A stretch of 64,000 nt of DNA, from NCBI GenBank assembly GCA_024305405.1, contig JAKNDB010000108.1, positions 822,001-886,000 on the forward strand. The letters are read 5' to 3'. Source of the DNA: Dirofilaria immitis. Its lineage: Eukaryota > Nematoda > Chromadorea > Rhabditida > Onchocercidae. This document shows positions 53,911 to 64,000 of the stretch, piece after piece. A program made the translations under genes and the position numbers. Position 1 is the first letter of the stretch. Each line of letters opens with the position of its first letter. Below the pieces are notes generated by a model. The model was not told the DNA's origin and made no database searches. It worked only from the letters and a program-made list of their open reading frames with translations.

Positions 53911-55457
53911 TTGTTTTTTTTCGCAAATTTAAATTAAACCTAATTATTATTATTTGCCTTAATTTTTAGATTATGCTGAACTTTTAAATTGTTATTTTTC
54001 TGCAAAATTTTATTTTAGCTAAAACTTTTTATTAGTTATTAATTTTCGGCAAATTTTTATTTAATACAAATACTCATTATTCTTTTTTTTTTAATTTCTA
54101 TATCGAATTCAGTTAAAAATTATCATTTTTCTTATCACACATTCTTTTCCTTTTTGCTTCTTCGTAAATTAAATTCAAATTTTTTTTTTTTTTTGCACAG
54201 ACTTAATGCCTATTTTGAAATTATTCCATTTTCCAATTTAATTATTTCATTTCAAATTTTATATCCAATTCTCATATATACAAATATTGAAACGATATAT
54301 TTCATTAACTTAATAATTCATTACATATTTTGGATTATTCATTATCGATATATTCATATATATTGGATAGTTAAAGAGAAATATATATATATTTATCGAT
54401 TCAATGCATATTTTCCATTTGATATATCAAAAAAAAAAAAAAAAAAGAAAGAACGAACGAAAGAAAAAAGATAAGCCGAAATGAAGCAATGAGAACTTAC
54501 ATTTTTATTTTATTTTTTTTCAATTTCTTTTTTACCTCTTTCTTTCTTTCTTTGTCCCTTTCTTTTTTTTTTTTTTATTTTGTCTTATACAGCTAGAAAA
54601 AGAATAAGTTTTATAAACCTTACTCTTTTATCTCTTCACTTGTTTTTTTTTTTTCTTCTTCGAAATATTCCTACCATCTGTGCTATAACTCTTTTTTTTT
54701 TTTTTTTTTTATTGTAAGAAAAAAATAGGAAATGAAATTTAAAAAAAAAAAAATATGAATTTGATTAATCATTATTCGAAATAATTCTGACTTCTTTTCA
54801 TTCAAAAAAATTTTCTTTTCATCTTTAATTCCATCTAAAATTATAAAATTATTCCTTCACTCTCCCTCATCTTTTACGCATTATTTATCATTATTTTTCA
54901 CTTATTCTTTTTATCTTTTTCTATTTATTTTTTGCTTTCTCAAATTAAAAATAATATTGATGAAAGAAAAAAAAAAGAAGAACTCATTTATGGTAGTAAT
55001 TTTTGTTTTTTTAAAGAAAGACGATATTTAGTGAAAAAAAAAAAAAATAGTCATTTATAGTATTCTTTTTCTCTTTCCCTCTCTTTTCCTTTTTTCTCTC
55101 ATCTCTCTATTAATGAGATAGTTTTTTTATTTTTATTTATTTATTTTTTAAAAAAGAAGAGAGAGTTTATTCATTTATTTTTAAAAAGAGAGAGAGAGAG
55201 AGAGACAGTGAAAGAGAAAAAAAAAGAGGAAGATATGATTTTAATGATGCTTTGTTATATCGTCATATCACAAACCGATCTAGGCTTTTCACATGTGCAA
55301 TCGTTCTTTAATCCCATGAGTTAGATATTATTTTCTTTTTATTTCCTCTCTCTTACCCTCCCTTTCTCTCTCTCTCCCTCTCTCTCTCTCTCTGTCTTTC
55401 TCTTCCTCTTTCACTTATTTTATCTTCAAAAGTTTTCATTTGTTAAAATAAAATTCT

Positions 55458-55560
55458 AGGTCACGCAATACATTTGAAATGAATTTTTCAGGTCACGAAC
55501 ATATCTGAAATGAATTTTCAGGTCACGCAACATATTTAGAATGAATTTTCAGGTCATACA
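55458..55560. repeat. Four tandem units each carrying AGGTCA, about 31-bp period
   Basis: AGGTCA occurs at 55458, 55490, 55520 and 55551, each in a unit with ACATAT or ACATTT and GAATTTTC. AGGTCA is the classic nuclear receptor half-site. The array lies about 0.8 kb upstream of the next gene on the + strand. Function is unproven. Confidence 0.75.
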
Positions 55561-56353
55561 AAATGCAAAAAGTAGATCTTATATTCAATTAGTAATCATT
55601 ATATTTTAACGCTTCACTTATACATTAAATTTAATATTATAAAATCCATTGAACTTTTGAAATGATTTAAATTTTTCAGGTAGGGAAAAAAGCTATTTAA
55701 AAGAAAACTTTGCTTATAGGTAAATAATTAAATTCATTTCGTAGCGATAGAAATTAAAAGCAAAAGAAAAAAAAAAAAGGAAGGAAAAAATTATTCTCAT
55801 TAATGTTGTAAATTTACACACCAATGCAAAATTAATTAGTAGGGTCGATCGATAAATCGTTATAATGATTTATCTTCTTATAAATATGAATGGTAATGTA
55901 TTAATCCGAAAATTTGTAATGATATTAAATGATAATCAATATATTCGTATGAATGGTTTACTTTTCGTATCATTCCTAAAATGTCAATTAATTGTTACTG
56001 CAATTAGTAATTATATTAAATGGAAATTAATTATTTACAATAATCATTACTTTTCGTGACACTTTAAAATTGCCTATTAATTTATTGCTATAATTAAGTA
56101 CTGAAATATACTAAATGAAAAAATATATACAGTATCATTTTTGAAATAACCATTAATTTATTATTATAATTAGTAATGATATTGTTAAATGGAAATTAAT
56201 ATTTACTTTTGAAATTTTTATTTAATTCTTTCCACTTCTTTTTTTTTGCCTTTCTCTTTAACATTTCAACAATATTAATATGTATAGTTTTACTCCCACT
56301 TAATATATAATTGATTTTTTTTTTTTTAGATAATTTAATTTCAGGAAAATCAG

Positions 56354-59171
56354 ATGACAGGTAGTAGTACTTCAACATTGTTTATGCCAATTATGAATGA
56401 AAATGCTATTCGAGATGGTACAACAGATCGTACTTATTTAGCTACCTCATCAAATCAACATTTACATTTCAATGAAACATCATTAGCCGAGACTAATGAT
56501 CATCTTCGTTCGAACTTTCTAATAATCGAAAAAATCGTCGTGATCGTATCAATATTTTACATTTACTACGTCGACAATTAAATAAAATTGCATCACATAA
56601 TTTTTACGCAACACAACGGCGTAATAAACAAACAGAAATACGTCAAATGGAAATACGTCATAATATATGTGATAATGATGATGATGATAATGATGATAAT
56701 GAAATGAAACAAATATCCGATGATAATAATGGTAAGTAAAATATAAATATCAATATAAAATTTAATCCAAAATTTATCAATTTATCAAACAAACATTGAA
56801 TCAGCAAATTTTAATTATATCATAAATTTAAAAGGTTAAATTCTTTTTGCCAAACTTATACTTTTCTCGAGAATTATAAAGAGTAATAATACTTTGAAAT
56901 AAAGAAAATTAGATTTTTTTTCTTGTTAGATTAGAAATGTTTAAATAGATTATATTAATTTAAATTTAAAATTAATCGAATTTTTTTTTAAAAAAAAAGG
57001 AAGTAAAAGATTTCCTTAGTAAAATATAATTTTTCTTACATTTAATTCTATTACATTTAATCATTCGATAATCGGATTATATAAAAATTTTCAAATTAAG
57101 GCTCTGACGATGCTAATTTGCATGATCATAACGAAAACAATAATTATGATGGATCTAAAAAGTTCACTATGATCATGAAAACGATGAAAGCTATCGTTAT
57201 CAACGGACACCAGCTGTTTATCAGGATCCATATTGTGCTGTAACTGTTGATCGAAAAGTTCACGTTTACGGATATTATGTACAAAACGATCAGCTTATCG
57301 ATTCTAATTATTATAACGTAAAAAGAAACTTTTTTCTTTTATCAGTATCCTTCATTTTGATTGATAACATAAACATTTTCGCATATTTCGCAGATACGTA
57401 TCTGTGTTATAATCAATAATGATTTAAAATAGTTTTTTTTTTTTTGAATTTAACGTTTCTAAATCATCAATCTCAATCAATAAGCCTTTTTAAAGTATCG
57501 ATAAGAAGTGTAAACAATCTATCAATTTTTTATCATTTTTATTCGATTCTTCGATATTTTATCAATCTTTTTATGCTGCATCTAATCTTGTTTCTTATTT
57601 TACCGCATCTAATAATTCAATCAATTCTCAGATCAGATATTTTTGAAAGCTCGAATTTCCGATTAATTCATTTCCTTGAATAAAATACAATTATAGGCAC
57701 AAAGTACGAGAATTATTTATGCAAATGATATTTCCGCAGTTTTTCATACGGATAATGAAGGACAATTAACGAGTAACATTTGTCGATCATGGGGACTTTC
57801 ACGAAATTCTGTTTGGTGGGCAGCTGATCCACAAAGGTAAAATAATCGAATATGAGAAAAGTTTTATAACAATTGCAATTAATTTAAATAAATCTATAAT
57901 TTGGAAAATGCCTAATTTTAACACTTTATCGTTATTTATCAATATTAATCATTTAGCATTTATTTGCTATTGAAATCATCATCTACTTAATGAATATTTT
58001 CTTAACGTATTACAACATTAAAAAAATTCTCATCAACTTTTTTTTTTTTAATCTTATCTTTTATCTGTTTAATCTATTACTATTATTATTGCATTTTATG
58101 ATTATTAAAAATCATTTTTTCATCCCTTATCCATATACTCTTTCGATAAGTTTATCAAATTTGAATTTTATTCCTATTTATGTCTTCTTTTATTTTCTAA
58201 TCATCATTCTTGAAAACTTTTTGATTTTCATTAAAAACCATTATTACTGCTGCTTAGGCCTAAAGTTTGAAGATCATTTCGACAAACTATTATAAATGAA
58301 TGAAACTTGAAAATGATGAGATGGCCAAATATTAGCTAAATTTTCTTAATATTTAATAGGCGAGAGGAAAACTCAATTATCGATGTCTAAATTGTCAAAT
58401 TTTAAAATTAATAAAACTTCTTCAAATTATTTGAAGTTCAATTTTCATAATCTTCCATTTGAAACTAGATATAAGTATTTATTTAGGCAAATTTATTATG
58501 CATAATTTATTCGGCATAATGTTTATTGTTATTTTATGTTAAAATTTTGAATAATATTTGCTATGATAAATTCAAAAATTTCAAAAAAATTAAAGTGATA
58601 AAATTTCAGAAGTGATTCTGGAAAGGAGATATGTTTAGTTGTTTTACAATTGAAAGATCATCCAATTTTGATCGGTTTTACGATCATCAATTTGATTGCT
58701 TTCATAAATGCTCTAAAATTTGTGGTCTTAACGAGGATTGCAAATTCATTTCCTCGTTACCAACGATAATGGAATCATGTGTTTCAGAAATTAGGTACTT
58801 TAGTTTCATTTTTATCTAATATGTCAATTTCATCATTTTGATTCTTGAAAGTACTAGAATTATTACTCTCGATATTCAATATTTAATTTGCAATTTCTAA
58901 ATACTTCGATATTAATTCTTTTTTTTAAATGTACAGAAATATTCCACTTTTTATATTAAATTATTTATTTTTAGGCCACATAACGATAGTCAAGAGAAAA
59001 CAAAAACTTCAAATAATGAAATTTCATTCGAGGTATCGTATTATTGATTTTCATTATTTTATATAACAATAATTTTATAAAAGAGTTCTTAAGTGTTAGT
59101 GTAATATCGTTCATCATCAAGCTATTGATTTTATTAACTTTCAGGATAACATGGATGGAAATTCCAAATAA
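56354..59171 (+). CDS. Unrecognised six-exon protein gene, about 335 residues
   Basis: I do not recognise this protein. Exons: 56354-56731, 57101-57317, 57697-57836, 58610-58794, 58975-59032 and 59145-59171 (stop TAA). All junctions have GT and AG ends. The start ATG at 56354 lies nine bases after a TTTCAG acceptor-like site, possibly for trans-splicing, so an upstream exon is not excluded. The N-terminal half is hydrophilic, with a basic patch (RKNRRDRINILHLLRRQLNK) and an acidic one (DNDDDDNDDNE). The second half looks folded: IIYANDISAVFH, CRSWGLSRNSVWWAADP, EICLVVLQLKDHPILIGFYD, then a Cys-bearing part CFHKCSKICGLNEDC. No signal peptide or membrane segment is seen. Single bases appear missing at 56516-56518, 57157-57161 and 58676-58679; adding them closes all phases. 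A pseudogene is possible but less likely. Confidence 0.75.
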
Positions 59172-61207
59172 ATAGGTTAAACCGTCGGTCTCATCAATAA
59201 ATTACGATAATCACTCATACATTTATTAAAAAAAAAAAAAAAAAAAAAACTTTCTCAGGAATTCGATTTTCTCATTTTGTTATGTATTATTAATCTAACT
59301 TGCATATTTTTACATTAATGAAGCAAAAAATTGAAATGGTTGAAAGATAATCTCCAAAGAAAGTTATCGAGATATTTCTAGGTGTACCACTGAAATTAGT
59401 TAGAAAAACTCGTTCCGTTAATTACATGAAAAAATAGCAAAACAAAAAAAAATTTCGACGTACAGCTAGTGAAGCATGTTAAACATAATCTTTAGGCTAC
59501 AGTAATTTACGCATTTGATAGGTTATCTAGCGGTCCAGTTTTTCGAATTTTAAGCTATTACGATCTTATTTCCAAAAAAAAAAGACGTCAACCATTTCAA
59601 AATAAAATCTATAACGGGTTTGATTTAAATACTATCAGTATGTGTCAATGTAACTTTCCTGTAGACAATAAACACAATTCGTTGATCGCAATCATCGAAA
59701 ATACTTTGCAAAAACATGAAAAGAGTGGAACCAGAAAAACTTCAGGATAAATTCGAATGAGTCCCACAATCGAGAATTAATGATTATTTTCGAGTAGAAA
59801 ATAAAGTTGCAGTTTGATGGAATAAATTTCAAGACTGTATAAAAATTCAAAGTTTAACAGTATAGAAATTTTATCCCAGAATAAAAATATAATCGCCAGC
59901 CACTAATTATCATTATTAGGAAATCAGCAAAATGATAAATTAGGAAGTAAATTAATTTATCTATTCTACGATAAAGCTTTAAACATAACCACTGAAGCGA
60001 ATGAAACGATATGAAATATAGAAAACATGTATGGAAAAATTTTTGACAGAAATATGAAGAAGAAAACGATACATCGATCATCGAATTACAGAAAGGAATA
60101 TTTATCAAGAGGTAGCATACAGTTAAGGAAATTTATGACTTAATAATACTAACGTCCCATAATTTTTCGTTAGAAAGAGGCATAGTTTGAAATTAAAATA
60201 ATTGTAGTATTATTACTTAGATAAGCCTGTGTTTTTCCTAAACAGGATAATATGAGATTTTAAAAAAGTAATAAAATTTTCATAATGTTTTCGAAAACGA
60301 ACTTTAATTTCATGCATTTCGTAAATAATAGATCATGAATATAGCTGTATATTTTCAAATCAATAACACAATATGTGTTATATAGTACATAACACTACGA
60401 TACAAATCAGAGCTCCATGAATTAAGACATAAGCAAAGTTCTGAAAGAATCAATGAGCTTGAATGATTAAATTAATAAAAGAAATAATACAAATACTAAT
60501 AAAACATGCATAATGTACTAAATATTAATAAAGCAAAAAAGGCAAGTAAATCTCCTTCTTTTAAAAATTTCCAAAAACTTATAATCCGAATATCCTCGAC
60601 CTTCCCCATAGCATCATGCTATAATTAAGACTCTTCTATAGAGAAAATTAGTTCAACCACTCCACCTCTATTAAATTAATCTACATGAGCTTATCCATAC
60701 ATAATTTTCGATAGGATAGATGTGATCAAAAACCGATTAGACTTGTGATCGTGAAAGGCAAGATCCGAAAAACTATATTTCTATGTAACTAAGTCTCTTC
60801 CAATCAAAAAATTTTCAATTTCTAGCATAAAGATTCATGATATTGAAAAGAATGGTATCAAGACGTTTGTGCTAATTATTTTAAATGATGCTTGGCGAAA
60901 GACAATTAAAAGAGATTCATGACACTAGAAGCTGAATCATCTTCTTTAACCCATTGTTTTTCAAATCACAGATAATCTAAATTTCTCGATTTTAACCGGT
61001 CAACTCCTAACAGTTTAAAATTACTAAAAGTATGTCTACTTCAGCTACTTTTTCCATCTCTTCTCTTTATATTCCCTCAAATTGGATTTTTGACTGTCAA
61101 AGTTACAGTACCAGAAAAGATATTATTATTGGATCGCATCGCACTATTGAGAACAGCTTTTTCTGGTGACAAAATTGCATAACGCGACTCAATGATCGGA
61201 TTTGTAT
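59172..61207. other. Convergent intergenic region
   Basis: It lies between the stop codons of two converging genes. AATAAA at 59196, 25 bases after the first stop, is a plausible poly(A) signal. No exon or repeat stands out in the remaining 2 kb, which is less repetitive than the 28-56 kb region. Confidence 0.5.
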
Positions 61208-63311
61208 CTATGAGCTTTTTATATGTTTTGTTGATTTATCAAGAACTCCACTGCTCTTATTTAGTCGTTTGTAGAAGATAGGTACTAAAGACAGAATTGC
61301 AGTAAAAGCTACTATTAATATGGCGCTCCATGACCAAGCTGCTCCCATATGTGTTAGCCTTTGCAGAGTTGCACCTGCTTGGATATAAATACACGAAGGT
61401 GGTGCTACACCTGAAAATTATAATTAAATGCCATTGGCAAAATTAGTTATATATATAAAGGCAAAATATACGAAATGAGAAACAATCAAAAAATTAAAGT
61501 ATGAAATAAAGCAAAGACAAAGATTATATTTTAATTTAAACAGAAAGAAAACAAAAGAACCACTCACCCAAAAATGTCCCGAAAAAAACGTTGAAACTGG
61601 AACGTCAAATATAGGTGAAGCAAGATTTATGAGCCAATTCGGCAAAATTGGAGTTATTCGCAAGAAAATTATAAAGTAAAAGAGACTATCAAAGTCAGTA
61701 ACCTAAAAAGAGCAAGGCTGAAATCTTAAATTACCGGAATCAAAATTTAACGCTTGCTTATATGATAACCATCCAATTTTCACTTATATAATGACAATAT
61801 TTGTTGAAAATGTTCTGATATCTTTCAGATTTCTCTTGAATAACTAATTACTACGAATAATAGACCAAATTATTCATTCTTAAAAAATTTTTCTGGAAGT
61901 TTTCGAATTAATTTGAAATTGGCATCTACAAGTTCGACTTGCACAGATTGTCTTCTGTTGATTTTTCTTCTAATATCTGGATAAACAAGGATTTATTTAA
62001 AATACATGCAGTTTAAATTCATGATTAAACCTCATTTTTCCATTTGCTTATCTTTTCCGGTGCAAATGCCAAAATTCGTTCACGTCCAAACAGAAAAGAA
62101 AAAAATAACATATCTGTGCACCACAAGCCGAACACTAAAAATTTGTTAATTTCATTTATACCATTTAATATAAATAAAAGAGTAATAGGAAAGGCATGAA
62201 CAAATAAGATACAAGCAAGCAAAAAGGTTTATAATAACCATGACTTACTGTACAAACTAGACATAACGCAATTGGGAATGAAAATAAATATCCTGCAAGA
62301 ACAGTGAGAAAAATTGAACCAGGAATTGCCAATGATTGTAACCTGAAACAAGGATATAAAAATTAAATCAGGAAAATTAAAATTTCTAAATAAAAAGAGA
62401 TTATTGAAAATTTTCGATTACACTCAATATACTGGTGATGCAATTATTGCAATAGCACTGTAACTTTCTCAAAAATTATATCGTTTGAATTTCAAGTTAA
62501 TTAGGATGGATGGATATAAATAGTAAAAAAGCTCATAATTAAAAAGCAAAATACCTAAAAGAAATGGTGATATCTTAACAACTGTAAAAGATTTAACCAA
62601 CATTATCTACAATAAATTTTGAATATCAAACAATAACATTCAAAAAAGCGGGAGAGACAGGAAACTAAATACCTGGAAGCAAGCTGCAGTCTTGACATGA
62701 ACATAAAGGCCAAGCCATTTATATTTCAAAAAAGGAATCAAAAAATTACATGATGTAAACAGTTGAAATACCAAACAGGACAGTGTAATAATGTTTGTCC
62801 TTGTACTTCGAAAGAACCAAACCCAATCGCTTAGCTTGTATTAAATCTTTTGGCAATTTGAAATCAACTCGTTCATCACTAAAATATATCAGCAAGTGAA
62901 AATGAAAAACAAATGAGAATGACTCGAAAATCAATTTATATTAAAAACGGCAATCAAAATTTGGTTCTTTTCATTAATTTTATTTTGACAATCTTGTGTA
63001 TATTTAAATTTGATTCAGTTTCCATTATTTGCAAAACGAATTTCAAAAATCCAAAATGTAGAGAAAATGGATCCGAATATACACCCATCGTAGCAGGAAG
63101 AAACAATGAATAAAAGAAGAAGTGAGCTTCGTGAAGGAATAAGCATGTAGACTAAAAATAAAGAGGAAAACATTGATAAAATTAGTAAAATAAGTCACAA
63201 AATATTTGAAACTTGCTCAGTAAGTTCTGGAAAATTGATATATAGCGTAAATAAAATTAGAAAAATGCCGGACAAGATACATGCTGGAAATATAAGCTTG
63301 TTGAAAGCCAT
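61208..63311 (-). CDS. TMEM41B: TMEM41B-like VTT-domain ER membrane protein
   Basis: TMEM41B-family proteins are multi-pass ER membrane proteins with a VTT (DedA-like) domain; they scramble phospholipids and act in autophagosome and lipid-droplet biology. Exons in transcript order: 63311-63199, 62878-62750, 62342-62249, 62134-62031, 61702-61568 and 61410-61208 (stop TAG). Family motifs in order: FPELTE, LSKYKDKHYYTVLFG, AIPGSIFLTVLAGYLF, CSACGAQICY, FLFGRERI, then FLRITPILPNWLINLASP, then GVAPPSCIYIQAGATLQRL. About six hydrophobic segments are visible. Length is about 259 residues against about 290 for the human protein. One base is missing in each of the seven-base runs at 62099-62105 and 61582-61588. 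The frame is open upstream of the ATG back to an acceptor at 63357 (LYYHSASKRRFVGD), so the true N-terminus may be longer. The first donor (GTGACT) is the weakest junction. Confidence 0.9.
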
Positions 63312-64000
63312 ATCACCAACAAATCTTCGTTTCGAAGCAGAGTGATAATAAAGTGGCTAGAAATTATCCAAATATAAATCCCCCTGAAATACAACGGAAT
63401 TTCAATTAAAAAAACAAAAAAACACGGACTCAAGACTAGGCTTCCCGATTAGGCAATAGTGTGTTTTCAAAAATCAGCATATAAACATGCTGCTAGTCAT
63501 TCAATTTATCACCAGATGATTATTTTTGATTGAACAAAAGAACCGTATACAAATTACTTTCCACCTCTTACAAATCTACTAAATGTCTAGACGAATAAAA
63601 TTGAAGGAATATCTGATTCAATAGTAAAAAACCGTAAGAAACGTCAATTATATCAGCGATGAAAAAACAAAACTATTGAGATTTATTTTAAAATCATCAC
63701 CGTAACAGTAAACAATGAACAAGTACTTTAATGTAACAAACATTAAATGATTTCCCACTTATTTCATTACAAGCATTTCAAAAATAAAACATACAGTATG
63801 ATCAAAAAGATATAAAAAATGTAACACGCATCAAAAATTAGATTTCAACTATATTTGGATTTCAAATCTCACTTAAAACTTGATTTCTAAAAATTGTAAA
63901 TTAAGTTCAATTTTATCTTGAACACTTACTGTAAAAAATCAAAAAATAATATTTTTCCTTAAAAATATACGAAAAGTCAGAAATAATAAAAACTACAATT
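63312..64000. other. 5' flank of the TMEM41B-like gene
   Basis: The first 45 bases continue the minus-strand open frame to a TTCTAG acceptor at 63357, so they may be coding or 5' UTR. A second acceptor-like TTTCAG, followed by a run of four G, is near 63385. Beyond this I see only AT-rich sequence to the window end. Upstream exons could lie outside the window. Confidence 0.45.

Noticed and set aside
54154..54474. Open frame of 106 residues, Phe/Ile/Tyr-rich
   Set aside because: Its composition is what AT-rich noncoding DNA gives, and it ends in a poly-Lys A run. No homology or splice context is visible.
61905..61973. Candidate extra exon of the TMEM41B-like gene
   Set aside because: It has an acceptor-like ATCCAG, but 62031 joins 61702 in phase and matches the family alignment without it.

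Overview
The window is nuclear DNA from a nematode. It is strongly AT-rich, with long A and T runs and many simple repeats. Introns carry GTAAG/GTATG donors and TTTCAG-type acceptors, and the genes have many small exons. An intron-rich HNF4-like nuclear receptor fits a nematode well. A clade III (spirurid or filarial-like) parasite is my guess from gene structure and base composition, not a demonstrated assignment.

Four protein genes can be read exon by exon. (1) 4602-15694 (+): a FOXK-type transcription factor with an FHA domain followed by a forkhead domain, 17 exons, about 1211 residues. (2) 19542-28497 (-): an HNF4-like nuclear receptor with a two-zinc-finger DNA-binding domain and a ligand-binding domain, 14 exons in the long form (about 539 residues) and a second possible first exon. 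It converges on FOXK. (3) 56354-59171 (+): a six-exon gene for a protein of about 335 residues that I do not recognise. (4) 61208-63311 (-): a TMEM41B-like VTT-domain membrane protein of the ER, six exons, about 259 residues.

The most striking property is technical. In all four genes the splice phases and the protein family agree only if one base is added at each of 15 sites, almost all in homopolymer runs, and no site needs a base removed. With these additions every gene closes exactly from start codon to stop codon. This points to under-called homopolymers in the assembly, not to four decaying genes. Simple gene predictors will break all four genes.

Layout: 1-4601 is intergenic and holds a 1.4 kb G/T-only-biased array with a 33-bp sub-repeat. 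4602-15694 is FOXK; 15695-19541 is the convergent intergenic region with TAG/TTG triplet repeats. 19542-28497 is the receptor, with a cluster of ACGT motifs upstream of its short first exon. 28498-56353 is about 28 kb without a recognisable gene, with microsatellites, several minisatellites of about 31 bp, a recent 93-bp duplication and an ATT array of about 360 bp. 56354-59171 is the unknown gene, 59172-61207 is intergenic, and 61208-63311 is TMEM41B-like, with about 0.7 kb of upstream sequence to the window end. I saw no tRNA, rRNA, CRISPR or transposase gene. The two transcription factors are neighbours but nothing in the sequence shows that they work together.
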